Source of the DNA: an uncultured bacterium
GTDB lineage: Bacteria; Actinomycetota; Actinomycetes; S36-B12
Length of the DNA stretch: 19,625 nucleotides
Assembly: GCA_903954205.1 (NCBI GenBank)
Contig: CAJBMR010000525.1
Span: 1 to 19,625, forward strand
Direction: 5' to 3'
Below are positions 1 to 9,333 of this stretch, one piece after another. The translations under genes were made by a program, and so were the position numbers. Positions within the stretch are counted from its first letter, which is position 1; every line of letters starts with the position of its first letter. The notes under the pieces are model-generated. The model searched no databases. It was not told where the DNA came from and saw only the letters and a program-made list of their open reading frames with translations.

Positions 1-95
1 GTCGCCGGCATGGCTGCCGCGGCCGCGGCGCCCGCCGTGGCACCGGCGGCGAGGCCGAGGAAGGTACGTCGACGCAGGGGCGGAATCTCAGTCAT
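1..95 (-). CDS. N-terminus of a Tat-exported protein, cut by the window edge
   Basis: Only the first 31 codons are in the window. The reverse strand reads ATG at 95 and stays open to base 1. The peptide begins MTEIPPLRRRTFLGLAAG and continues as an Ala/Gly-rich hydrophobic stretch ending near AAMPA. The R-R-x-F-L pattern (residues 9-13, RRTFL), followed by a weakly hydrophobic segment, is a textbook twin-arginine signal peptide, so the mature protein is probably exported folded and may carry a cofactor or be a Tat-dependent lipoprotein or enzyme. Nothing of the mature domain is visible, so no function can be given. It is divergent from the EamA transporter at 236, with a 140-bp gap. This start was chosen because the signal peptide follows it directly. 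The upstream Shine-Dalgarno match is weak. Confidence 0.7.
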   Translation of the reverse strand, partial: MTEIPPLRRRTFLGLAAGATAGAAAAAAMPA

Positions 96-200
96 GACCT
101 GTAGGTATCACACATCGGACACGGGGTCGAAGAATCACGCCACATAGCGACGCTCCCCTGAGGCCGGCCCGAGAGGCACGTCTGGCAAAGTAGGCCGCTC

Positions 201-217
201 GCCGTCTGCAAGACGGC
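201..217 (+). promoter_or_regulatory. 7-bp hairpin just upstream of the transporter ribosome binding site
   Basis: GCCGTCT (201-207), loop GCA, AGACGGC (211-217) is a perfect 7-bp stem with a 3-nt loop. It ends 7 nt before GGGAGG (225-230), the ribosome binding site of the transporter that starts at 236. It would form in the transporter's 5' leader if transcription starts upstream of it. It has no U-tract, so it does not look like an intrinsic terminator. The rest of the 96-235 gap shows no convincing promoter hexamers to me. Confidence 0.35.
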
Positions 218-235
218 ACGGTTCGGGAGGTGACG

Positions 236-1075
236 ATGGGCGCGCTCCTTGCCCTCGTCTCCAGCGTGGCGTGGGGGGCAGCCGACGTGGCTGGCGGCCT
301 CGGCGCCCGACGGGTCGGCAGCGTGCGGGTCATCGCCGTCAACTACCCCGCCGGCGCGATCATCCTTACCCTCTTCGCGGTCTTCATCGTGCCGGGGGCG
401 ATCGACCGTGACGTGATCCTGCTCTCGATCGTCACCGCAATCTTCGGCACCCTGGGCATGATCTTGATCTACGCCGCCCTCGCTGTCGGGCCCATGGGAA
501 TCGTCTCGCCGCTCACCGCGATCGGCGGTGCCGCGATCCCCGTCATCGCCGGTGTGGTGCGCGGTGAGCCCCTGACCCTCCTCTTCGCATTGGGTGCCCT
601 TCTCGCGCTGGGCGCCGTCGTGCTGGTGAGCCGCGAGACCAGGCCGCATGCGCGCATCACCCGGCGTGCCTTGCTCCTGTCCGCGGGAGCCGGCCTCGCG
701 ATCGGCTTCTTCCTCACCGCGCTCGGGATCGCCCCGGAGGGCTCGGGAGTCTGGGCCGCCACACTGAGCCGATGGTGGTCGACGCTCGGGATGATCATCG
801 TGACCATCGTCTTGATCTCACGCAGTGGCCTGGGGAAGTGGCGCCCCTACCCCTGGCTCTTCGCCATCGGGGCAGGCGCCCTTGATGCTCTCGCCAACGG
901 CCTCTTCCAACTCGCGGGGCAGGATGGCGAGCTGGCCGTTGTCGCCGTGATCGGCTCGCTCTACCCGGCGACGACCCTGCTCATCGCCCACTTCCTCCTC
1001 AAGGAGCGGATGTCGGGCGTCCAGTGGGCCGGCGTCGCGCTTGCCCTCGGCGCCGTCGTCGCCCTCACGGTCTAG
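236..1075 (+). CDS. EamA/DMT-family membrane transporter
   Basis: This 279-residue protein is almost entirely hydrophobic, with about ten predicted membrane helices in two similar halves. That is the usual design of drug/metabolite transporters with two EamA repeats. Features seen include the first helix with SSVAWGAADV, a half-end LGALLALGAVVLVSR (about residues 119-133) and a final repeat with GSLYPATTLLIAHFLLKER followed by GVQWAGVALALGAVVAL. The motif with a Glu at the end of a helix (LLKER) is common in the second EamA repeat. The substrate cannot be read from sequence; family members export amino acids, metabolites or drugs. ATG at 236 is preferred over an in-frame GTG at 230 because GGGAGG (225-230) lies 5 nt before it and would overlap the GTG. 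The gene ends 11 bp inside the convergent threonine aldolase gene. Confidence 0.85.
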   Translation: MGALLALVSSVAWGAADVAGGLGARRVGSVRVIAVNYPAGAIILTLFAVFIVPGAIDRDVILLSIVTAIFGTLGMILIYAALAVGPMGIVSPLTAIGGAAIPVIAGVVRGEPLTLLFALGALLALGAVVLVSRETRPHARITRRALLLSAGAGLAIGFFLTALGIAPEGSGVWAATLSRWWSTLGMIIVTIVLISRSGLGKWRPYPWLFAIGAGALDALANGLFQLAGQDGELAVVAVIGSLYPATTLLIAHFLLKERMSGVQWAGVALALGAVVALTV

Positions 1076-2189
1076 TGGCCGCCAGAGCCTGTGCACTCGC
1101 GTCGAGGATCGATGCGATGTCCGCATCGTCGATCCCGCGATGCGTCACCGCGCGCACCTGTCCGTGGGGGTAGGCGACCATGCCGACACCCCGCTCGCGC
1201 AGGGCGGTGAGGTACGCCGTGCGCCGCTCCGCGCCTCCGGTGACCGTGAAGAGCACGAAGTTGGTCGTGACGCGCTCGGGATCGAGCAGGGTGCCTTCGG
1301 GCTGCGCGAGATGCCCGGGCGTGATGATGCCCTCCTGCTCACGGAGGCCCTCGGCAAGCGTCCTCGCGCGACGGTGATCCTCAGCGAGACGCTGCACCGT
1401 CCCCTCCGGGCCGTCCTGCAGCGCGACGAGACCCGCGGCGGCCAGGATGCCCGCCTGTCGCAGGCCGCCACCGAGCAGCTTGCGGGCGCGACGTGCGCGC
1501 CAGATGAAGTCCGCCGATCCGACGACCACGCTGCCGACGGGTGCGCAGAGGCCCTTGCTCAGGCAGAACGTCACCGAGTCCGCATCGCGCACGAGCTCAG
1601 CGACGGGCAGATCCAGCGCCACGGCAGCATTGAAGAGCCGTGCACCATCCACATGGATCGGCAGCCCCGGGGGAAGCGCCGCACGCAGCCGCGCGACGTA
1701 ATCCGGTGCGATCGGTCGGCTCATCGTGTGCGCGTGGCAGTTCTCGACGACGACCAGGCTGGTGATCGGGCAGTGCGGATCACTCGAGTCCTGGATCGCG
1801 TCAAGAACGGCTTCGATAGGCATCTCGCCATCGGGGGTCTCGGCGATCGGGCGCAGGCCCGCACCGACGACGACCGCGTAGTTGGCCGCTTCGTCGTTGA
1901 AGATGTGCGACTCCGATGGCGAGATGACCTCGCCACCGCGAGGCACGTGTGCCATCAGGCTGACGAGATTGCCCATGGTCCCGGAGGGCACGAAGAGCGC
2001 AGCCTCCTTGCCCAGAAGTGCCGCCGCTCGCCCCTCAAGCGCGAGGATGGTGGGGTCATCACCGAAGACGTCGTCGCCGACGGGCGCCTCGGCCATGGCG
2101 CTGCGCATCGCGGGAGTCGGGTGCGTGACGGTGTCGGAGCGCACGTCGATCGCGGGTGCGACGGGGCCCTGCGGAGCGGCGTACGACAT
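1065..2189 (-). CDS. ltaE: Low-specificity L-threonine aldolase (PLP-dependent)
   Basis: The 374-residue protein is a fold-type I PLP enzyme of the beta-eliminating lyase/threonine aldolase family, which splits L-threonine or L-allo-threonine into glycine and acetaldehyde in the cytoplasm. Family marks include DVRSDTVTHPT near residue 15, VGDDVFGDDPT (37-47), the cofactor-stacking His in ESHIF (His95), the Asp-Gly-Ala-Arg cofactor/substrate site (181-184, IHVDGARLFN) and the Schiff-base lysine in CLSKGLCAPVGS (Lys212). The usual ENTH motif reads ENCH here (149-152). The length is slightly above the usual ~340. It starts 9 bp after the stop of the upstream lipoprotein hydrolase and has an AGGG in that gap, so the two are probably co-transcribed. 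The 3' end overlaps the convergent transporter by 11 bp. Confidence 0.93.
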   Translation of the reverse strand: MSYAAPQGPVAPAIDVRSDTVTHPTPAMRSAMAEAPVGDDVFGDDPTILALEGRAAALLGKEAALFVPSGTMGNLVSLMAHVPRGGEVISPSESHIFNDEAANYAVVVGAGLRPIAETPDGEMPIEAVLDAIQDSSDPHCPITSLVVVENCHAHTMSRPIAPDYVARLRAALPPGLPIHVDGARLFNAAVALDLPVAELVRDADSVTFCLSKGLCAPVGSVVVGSADFIWRARRARKLLGGGLRQAGILAAAGLVALQDGPEGTVQRLAEDHRRARTLAEGLREQEGIITPGHLAQPEGTLLDPERVTTNFVLFTVTGGAERRTAYLTALRERGVGMVAYPHGQVRAVTHRGIDDADIASILDASAQALAATRP

Positions 2190-2198
2190 GGGCCGACC

Positions 2199-3689
2199 CT
2201 AGTCGCAGACGGTGCCGGGCTCAGGCAGCGCACCGTCGAGGAGGAAGGCATCCACCGCCTCATCAGTGCAGCCCGAGCCCTCCCGGTAGCCCGTGTGCCC
2301 ATCGCCGTCGCGCACAAGCAGCACCGCGTCGCCTAGCTGGGCCACGAGCAGCTCGGCCCATGCGAACGGCGTAGCCGGATCATGAGTGGTGGCCACGACG
2401 AGGACGGTCGGCGCCGGACCCACAGGTGCCGCAGGTGCGATGGCCTGTGTCGCAGCGCAGGGCAGATTGCCCCAGGCGAGGTACTCACCGAGGAAGGGTG
2501 CGGCGGCGGACAGTCGATCGATCGATTGCTCGATATCGGCAGGCGCAGCGCGGTCACGGCATGAGATCGCATAGAACGCATCGAACGCGTTGTCACGGTA
2601 GGAGCCGTCGGACTCGCGCCCACTGCGCTCGTCGAGCATGCGCTGGAGTGGGGTGCCATCGCCAGCTGCGAGCGACGCGAGGGCATCACGCAACTGCGGG
2701 CGATCATCGACCCGATAAAGCGACATCAGGATCGCGTAGGTAGCTGCAGCCTCGGTCAAAGGACGTTGAGGATCGCTCGTGGACGCGGGAGCGACATCGA
2801 GTCCGTCGAGAAGTGCGCGGAGGCGTGCCATCCCCACCGCCGAATCGGGATCGTCGCCCAGCGGGCAGTCGCCCTCGTCCGCGCAGTACTCCACGAAGCG
2901 ACGTAGCGAGTCCTCGAAGCCCCGCGCCTGGCCGAGCGTCAATTCCTCGGCGTCCAGATCCGCCGGCAGCGGGCCATCCAGCACGAAGCGGCCGACGCGC
3001 TCGGGGAAGAGCGCGGCGTACGTCGCACCCAGATGCGTGCCATAGGAGACACCCAGGTAGTCCAGCCGCTCCTGGCCGAGAGCAGCTCGCAATACATCGA
3101 GGTCGCGTGCGGCGTCGGCAGTAGACATGTGGTCTAGAAGTCCGTCGACGGGTGCCGTGCAGTCGAGCAGCGTGCTCGCACTCTCCAGTGCGGTCACTTC
3201 GGAGGGCTCGTCGGGGGTGCTGTCGACATAGATCAGCGCGTCAAAGGCAGCGTCGTCAGCGCAGTCCACCGGCGCGGACCCCCCGACTCCACGCGGATCG
3301 AAGCCCACGACGTCGAAGGACCCGTGCACCGCGTCCGTGACGATCGCGGACGTGGCCCGGGCGTACTCGCGGCCGCTGGAGCCGGGCCCGCCGGGGTTGA
3401 CGACCAGGGAGCCACGCGGCTCCCCCGCGGCGGGGCTGCGCAGCACCGCGATGTCGAGAGTCGGTCCACCGGGATCGGCGTAGTCGACCGGCACCTCCAG
3501 CGACGCGCACTCGTATCCCTCGCAGTCGGTCCAGGCGAGTTGCTGCCCGTAGAACCGCGCGAGATCGGGCGCGGGGGCAGAGGGCGTGTAGGTGGGCGTC
3601 GGGACGGGAGTCGATGACGCCTGAGCGCAGGCGGCGAGGGTCATGGCCACGGCCGCGAGGATCCCCATTCGCCTGCCCATGCCACGCAC
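2199..3689 (-). CDS. Lipoprotein alpha/beta-hydrolase, tripeptidyl-aminopeptidase (S33/TAP) type
   Basis: The 496-residue protein is an exported serine hydrolase. A lipoprotein signal is seen: Arg-rich start, hydrophobic core and lipobox LAAC with Cys21 as the likely lipidation site, followed by a Ser/Thr/Pro-rich spacer (24-40). The hydrolase domain has the oxyanion-hole segment NPGGPGSSG (98-106), the nucleophile elbow GVSYG (Ser215), an acid in THDPATP (Asp437) and a His in DGDGHTGY (His465). The C-terminal part resembles the TAP-like C-terminal domain. Several Cys pairs (e.g. 56/61, 143/177) suit an extracellular protein. Family members release tripeptides or hydrolyse proline-containing peptides; the true substrate here is not known. 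GTG at 3689 was chosen because no Shine-Dalgarno is present and a TAGCCT box sits exactly where a leaderless start would need it. ATG at 3680 is the alternative start. Confidence 0.88.
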   Translation of the reverse strand: MRGMGRRMGILAAVAMTLAACAQASSTPVPTPTYTPSAPAPDLARFYGQQLAWTDCEGYECASLEVPVDYADPGGPTLDIAVLRSPAAGEPRGSLVVNPGGPGSSGREYARATSAIVTDAVHGSFDVVGFDPRGVGGSAPVDCADDAAFDALIYVDSTPDEPSEVTALESASTLLDCTAPVDGLLDHMSTADAARDLDVLRAALGQERLDYLGVSYGTHLGATYAALFPERVGRFVLDGPLPADLDAEELTLGQARGFEDSLRRFVEYCADEGDCPLGDDPDSAVGMARLRALLDGLDVAPASTSDPQRPLTEAAATYAILMSLYRVDDRPQLRDALASLAAGDGTPLQRMLDERSGRESDGSYRDNAFDAFYAISCRDRAAPADIEQSIDRLSAAAPFLGEYLAWGNLPCAATQAIAPAAPVGPAPTVLVVATTHDPATPFAWAELLVAQLGDAVLLVRDGDGHTGYREGSGCTDEAVDAFLLDGALPEPGTVCD

Positions 3690-3701
3690 ACGTTGAGGCT
3701 A
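3690..3701 (-). promoter_or_regulatory. Probable -10 box for a leaderless hydrolase mRNA
   Basis: On the reverse strand TAGCCT (3701 to 3696) fits the actinobacterial TANNNT -10 pattern and is followed by exactly 6 nt before the GTG at 3689. Transcription starting 7 nt after the box would begin on the first base of the start codon. There is no ribosome binding site upstream of this GTG. No clear -35 is seen. Confidence 0.45.
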
Positions 3702-3743
3702 CGTGCGCAGCAGGCGCGGATGCCATGCGGGGCGGGCGCGGCG

Positions 3744-3755
3744 TAACGTGGAGGC
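3744..3755 (+). promoter_or_regulatory. Probable -10 box for a leaderless membrane-protein mRNA
   Basis: TAACGT (3744-3749) fits TANNNT and is followed by 6 nt before the ATG at 3756, so the predicted transcript begins on the A of the start codon. The GGAGG at 3750-3754 is only 1 nt from the ATG, too close to act as a normal ribosome binding site. This box is back to back with the hydrolase promoter at 3690-3701, with only 42 bp between the two boxes. Confidence 0.45.
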
Positions 3756-4598
3756 ATGGCCAGCGACCGCGATCAGTTCGCCCGCGTCGTGCAGGCCGGC
3801 ATTTCCCGTGGCATGGATGTCGTGGATGCCTGGAGGCAGGCACGGGCGCAACGCCCCAGTGCCCAGGCTCGGGCCCTGCAGGCCGAGCACGATCGGCGTC
3901 TTGCCGAGCAGCAGCGTGCCCTAAGGCGACATCAGCGTCGCCAGCGCACCCTCGACAACGAGGTCACCGGAGGTGTGGCCGTGGCGGGGATCGCAGGCAC
4001 CCTGGGCGTGCTCGACATCATCATCGAGAGCACGGCGGCGACCGCCGGGGTCTACGGCCCCGCATGGATGTGGGTTGCCCTCGCCGCTGGCGGTGGCGTC
4101 GTCGCCGCAGTGGCACGTCGCAAGCGCGCGCAACTCCCGCCCGCCCCGCGCGTCGACGCCATCCCATCCGCACCCGCAGCCATCCCCGCCCACGCGATCG
4201 GTGCCGAGCAGGCGCAGAGACTCACCTCGCTGCGACTGCAACTCGCGCAGGTCATCCCTGCAATCGAGCGACTGCACCCCGACGCTGCCGCCGACCTACG
4301 TCGCGCCGACCTCGAGGCCGCGCCACAACTTCACGCACTCGTCGATCGACTCGTCGTGCTCCACGGCATCCGCATCGAGATGGCCGGCACTCAGGCAGAA
4401 GCCGCCGCTACGTCGGCCGCTGTGGAAGTGCGCGAAAGACTCACCACCGGCTGCGCGACGTACGAGCGCCTCATCGCGGCCTCGGCGACGATGCTCGCCG
4501 CCCCGGACATCGCGCGCGGCACCGACGAGGTCCTCACTCCTGCGCTCGAGGGACTCACCGCCTACACGCACGGCCTCAAGCGCGCCGCGAACTCCTAG
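3756..4598 (+). CDS. Two-TM membrane protein of unknown function, possibly PspM-like
   Basis: I do not firmly recognise this 280-residue protein. Residues 1-68 are charged and helical (many Arg, Gln, Ala) and probably cytoplasmic. Two membrane helices lie at about 71-91 and 101-121, closed by a positive ARRKR patch (120-124) that suggests both ends face the cytoplasm. A Pro-rich linker (128-145) leads to a helical C-terminal domain (150-280) with one Cys (233). This layout (basic N-terminus, TM hairpin, helical C-terminus) recalls the actinobacterial phage-shock envelope protein PspM (Rv2743c type), but no PspA or ClgR gene is nearby and the match is by shape only. Its start looks leaderless (see the -10 box at 3744). 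The last 4 bp overlap the convergent holB end. A real gene is supported by the GC-rich third positions and the tight packing against holB. Confidence 0.7.
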   Translation: MASDRDQFARVVQAGISRGMDVVDAWRQARAQRPSAQARALQAEHDRRLAEQQRALRRHQRRQRTLDNEVTGGVAVAGIAGTLGVLDIIIESTAATAGVYGPAWMWVALAAGGGVVAAVARRKRAQLPPAPRVDAIPSAPAAIPAHAIGAEQAQRLTSLRLQLAQVIPAIERLHPDAAADLRRADLEAAPQLHALVDRLVVLHGIRIEMAGTQAEAAATSAAVEVRERLTTGCATYERLIAASATMLAAPDIARGTDEVLTPALEGLTAYTHGLKRAANS

Positions 4599-5758
4599 CG
4601 GACCCGGACGAGCGGGTCCTTGACCTCCACCAGCATCGACTCGAGCACCAGCGGCAACGCACCGTTAGCCTCCACCGCCAGTCGACCGCGCTCGATCGCG
4701 TCCAGGCGCCGACCCGTGTCTGCCGCGGTGCTGGCGGAGGCCTCCTGGGTGAGCTGAGTCCGCATCTCGTCGTTGACCAGCGGCACACCCGCATCCACCT
4801 GCAGTACGAGCACGTCACGGTAGAAGGTGAGCAGGTCGACAAGGGCACGATCGAGCTGATCACGCACCGTCCTCTTACGCCTACTCGCTTGCACGCGTCG
4901 GAGGTCCTTCAGCGCACGCTCAGCTAACTTGTCGAATCGTGCCTTGGTCACACCTTCCGCACCGACGCCGTAGGCCCGCATCAGTGACTCCTCCTCGGCG
5001 GCGTCGAGCGCGTCGGTGATGCTGGCAGCATCCTCCGTCGCCATGGCGAGGAGCTCCTCCGCGGCGACGAAGCAGGAACTCAGGTCGCGGAGCCCTCCGG
5101 GGATCCGCAGGACCTCCTGGCGGCGGCGGCGCGCCTCTTCATCGACGGCCAGTGCGCGAGCCCGGCCGATGTGACCCTGCGAGGCACGGGCCGCGAAGGC
5201 TGCCATGGCCGGATCGACGCCGTAGCGCTCACGCAGAGCCTCGGCGACCTCGCCCGTCGACGGGGTGCGGAGGTGGACGGAGCGCGTGCGCGATCGGATG
5301 GTGGGGAGGACATCCTCGGGACTCGGGGCACACAGCAGCCACACGAGATGGGGAGGCGGCTCCTCGAGCACCTTGAGCAGCATGTTGGCCGCCGCTGGCG
5401 TGAGACGGTCTCCATCCTCGATGACGACGATGTGCCAGGGGGCATCAGCGGGTACGAGGAACGCCCTCTTGATGAGTTCCTCAGCATCGTCCACGCCATA
5501 GCTCAGCGTCTCGGACCGGACCAGATCCACATCGGGATGAGAGCCGGCGATCGCAGCGGTGCAGATCGAGCAGGTCCCACAACCGTGGTCAGGGCACTGC
5601 AGCGCAGCAGCGAAGGCCACCGCGGCCGTGGAGCGCCCTGATCCCGGAGGTCCGGTGATGAGCCAGGCGTGCGTCATCGCCTCGGGGTCGCTGGCAGCGT
5701 GGGCAAGCTCATCGACGACGGCGTCCTGGCCGATGAGGGAGTCCCACACTGACGTCAC
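4595..5758 (-). CDS. holB: DNA polymerase III subunit delta' (clamp loader)
   Basis: The 387-residue AAA+ protein belongs to the clamp-loader complex, which opens the beta sliding clamp and places it on primed DNA. It begins SVWDSLIGQD, typical of actinobacterial delta'. Seen are a P-loop GPPGSGRST (36-44), a zinc-binding cluster Cys55-x4-Cys-x2-Cys-x2-Cys66, a Walker-B-like VVIEDGDRL (about 111-119), LLKVLEEPP (127-135) and the SRT sensor (156-158). The usual P-loop Lys is Arg (Arg42), which fits the known non-ATP-hydrolysing role of delta'. The C-terminal helical collar (about 245-387) is diverged. Its ATG overlaps the tmk stop by 4 bp (ATGA), so it is translationally coupled in topA-tmk-holB. 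The 3' end overlaps the convergent membrane-protein gene by 4 bp. Confidence 0.93.
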   Translation of the reverse strand: MTSVWDSLIGQDAVVDELAHAASDPEAMTHAWLITGPPGSGRSTAAVAFAAALQCPDHGCGTCSICTAAIAGSHPDVDLVRSETLSYGVDDAEELIKRAFLVPADAPWHIVVIEDGDRLTPAAANMLLKVLEEPPPHLVWLLCAPSPEDVLPTIRSRTRSVHLRTPSTGEVAEALRERYGVDPAMAAFAARASQGHIGRARALAVDEEARRRRQEVLRIPGGLRDLSSCFVAAEELLAMATEDAASITDALDAAEEESLMRAYGVGAEGVTKARFDKLAERALKDLRRVQASRRKRTVRDQLDRALVDLLTFYRDVLVLQVDAGVPLVNDEMRTQLTQEASASTAADTGRRLDAIERGRLAVEANGALPLVLESMLVEVKDPLVRVR

Positions 5759-6375
5759 GGGTCACCCACGAGATCGCTCACGACCGTGGCGATCTCAACG
5801 GCGAGATCCTCCACCGGGCGCGTGCCATCGAGGACGAGGTAGCGATCAGGCGCGGCCGCGGCGATTTCGAGGAAGGCCTGCCGCACCCGACGGTGCCACT
5901 CGACGGGTTCGGACTCCAAACGATCCGGACCCACCACGCGGGCCAGGCCCACGGCAGGATCGACGTCGAGCACGATGGTGAGATCGGGCACCAGCCCGCC
6001 GGTCGCCCACAGGCTGAGATCGGCGACGCGCTCGGCGCCGAGATCACGCGCGACGCCCTGGTAGGCGACGGATGAGTCGAGGTAGCGGTCGCTGATGACG
6101 ATGTCGCCTGCCGCAAGCGCAGGTCGGATCACCCGGGCCGCGTGATCGCCGCGGGCAGCAGCAAAGAGGAGTGCCTCTGCGCGGTCATCGAGACCCGTGT
6201 TGGCCGGATCGAGCAAGACCGCTCGGATGGCTTCGGCCGCAGGGGTGCCGCCTGGCTCACGGGTACGCCGCACGCTGTGACCTCGCGCCTCGAGGTAGTC
6301 GGCGAGGGCGCGGGACTGGGTCGACTTGCCCGCCCCCTCACCACCCTCGAAGACGATGAAGGGCGCACGGGTCAC
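5755..6375 (-). CDS. tmk: Thymidylate kinase
   Basis: The 206-residue enzyme phosphorylates dTMP to dTDP with ATP, on the dTTP supply route. The family marks are complete: P-loop GGEGAGKST (11-19), REPGGT (39-44) for dTMP binding, DRYLDSSVAYQG (96-107), and an Arg-rich lid region after DVDPAVGLARV (about 137-147). The length is that of a standard Tmk. The start is GTG, placed by family alignment (FIVFEGGEGAGKST directly after it). There is no Shine-Dalgarno. It follows topA after 20 bp and overlaps holB by 4 bp. A TAGGCT box in the short gap could give an extra, nearly leaderless transcript. Confidence 0.95.
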   Translation of the reverse strand: MTRAPFIVFEGGEGAGKSTQSRALADYLEARGHSVRRTREPGGTPAAEAIRAVLLDPANTGLDDRAEALLFAAARGDHAARVIRPALAAGDIVISDRYLDSSVAYQGVARDLGAERVADLSLWATGGLVPDLTIVLDVDPAVGLARVVGPDRLESEPVEWHRRVRQAFLEIAAAAPDRYLVLDGTRPVEDLAVEIATVVSDLVGDP

Positions 6376-6388
6376 GCCGGAGAGCCTA
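6376..6388 (-). promoter_or_regulatory. Possible internal -10 box upstream of tmk
   Basis: Reverse-strand TAGGCT (6388 to 6383) fits TANNNT and lies 7 nt before the tmk GTG, which lacks a ribosome binding site. It would put the transcript start at, or one base before, the start codon. The box lies within the 20-bp gap after topA. The spacing is one base off the ideal leaderless arrangement and no -35 is evident, so this is weak. Confidence 0.25.
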
Positions 6389-6395
6389 CGCGTGG

Positions 6396-9158
<2,763 letters not shown>

Positions 9159-9228
9159 TTCCGCTCCTGTCTTCCGCCTCGCGCCTCATGGACCCTGCCC
9201 CGCCGTGGGACTGACGGGGCCGTTGGGG

Positions 9229-9259
9229 AGTCTGCGCAGCCCGGGGGTGCCGCTGTCAA
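9229..9259 (-). promoter_or_regulatory. Candidate topA promoter
   Basis: The reverse strand carries a perfect TTGACA (9259 to 9254), rare in such GC-rich DNA. CAGACT (9234 to 9229), which keeps the -10 A at position 2 and T at position 6, follows after 19 nt. The spacer is longer than the ideal 17 nt. The predicted start gives a leader of about 63 nt before the topA GTG, ending in the AGGAG ribosome binding site. The box lies downstream of the hppA stop and hairpins, so topA would not depend on hppA transcription. Confidence 0.45.
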
Positions 9260-9282
9260 ATGCCACCCGCCTTGCCCGGGCC

Positions 9283-9299
9283 CACCCCCTACGGGGGTG
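9283..9299 (-). terminator. Second hairpin downstream of hppA
   Basis: CACCCCC (9283-9289), loop TAC, GGGGGTG (9293-9299) is a perfect 7-bp GC-rich stem. It lies 35 bp after the hppA stop and just before the candidate topA promoter. There is no U-tract on either strand, so it could be a transcript 3'-end stabiliser or an attenuating hairpin rather than a classical terminator. A palindrome GCCCGGGC (9274-9281) adjoins it. Confidence 0.4.
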
Positions 9300-9315
9300 A
9301 GCGCCGGGAGGACTG

Positions 9316-9330
9316 TCCCGCTATGCGGGA
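9316..9330 (-). terminator. Hairpin right after the hppA stop
   Basis: TCCCGC (9316-9321), loop TAT, GCGGGA (9325-9330) is a perfect 6-bp stem with a 3-nt loop, 3 bp downstream of the hppA stop codon in transcription direction. With the stronger hairpin at 9283-9299 it makes a tandem pair, which suggests the hppA transcript ends here. There is no run of U. Confidence 0.45.
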
Positions 9331-9333
9331 AGA

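Noticed and set aside
230..235. GTG start for the transporter
   Set aside because: It overlaps the end of its own ribosome binding site; ATG at 236 has correct spacing.
1041..2336. Long plus-strand open frame of 431 codons
   Set aside because: It is antisense to threonine aldolase and the end of the lipoprotein gene, both with full family motifs; its translation is Arg/Asp/His-rich with no domain. It is a GC-rich shadow frame.
3614..4927. Plus-strand open frame of 437 codons
   Set aside because: It is an Arg/Pro-rich translation overlapping the two-TM gene in another frame and holB antisense. Low-complexity, no motifs.
9159..9333. Small RNA or tRNA gene between topA and hppA
   Set aside because: Only short hairpins and a promoter-like TTGACA are seen; no cloverleaf or anticodon arm could be built.
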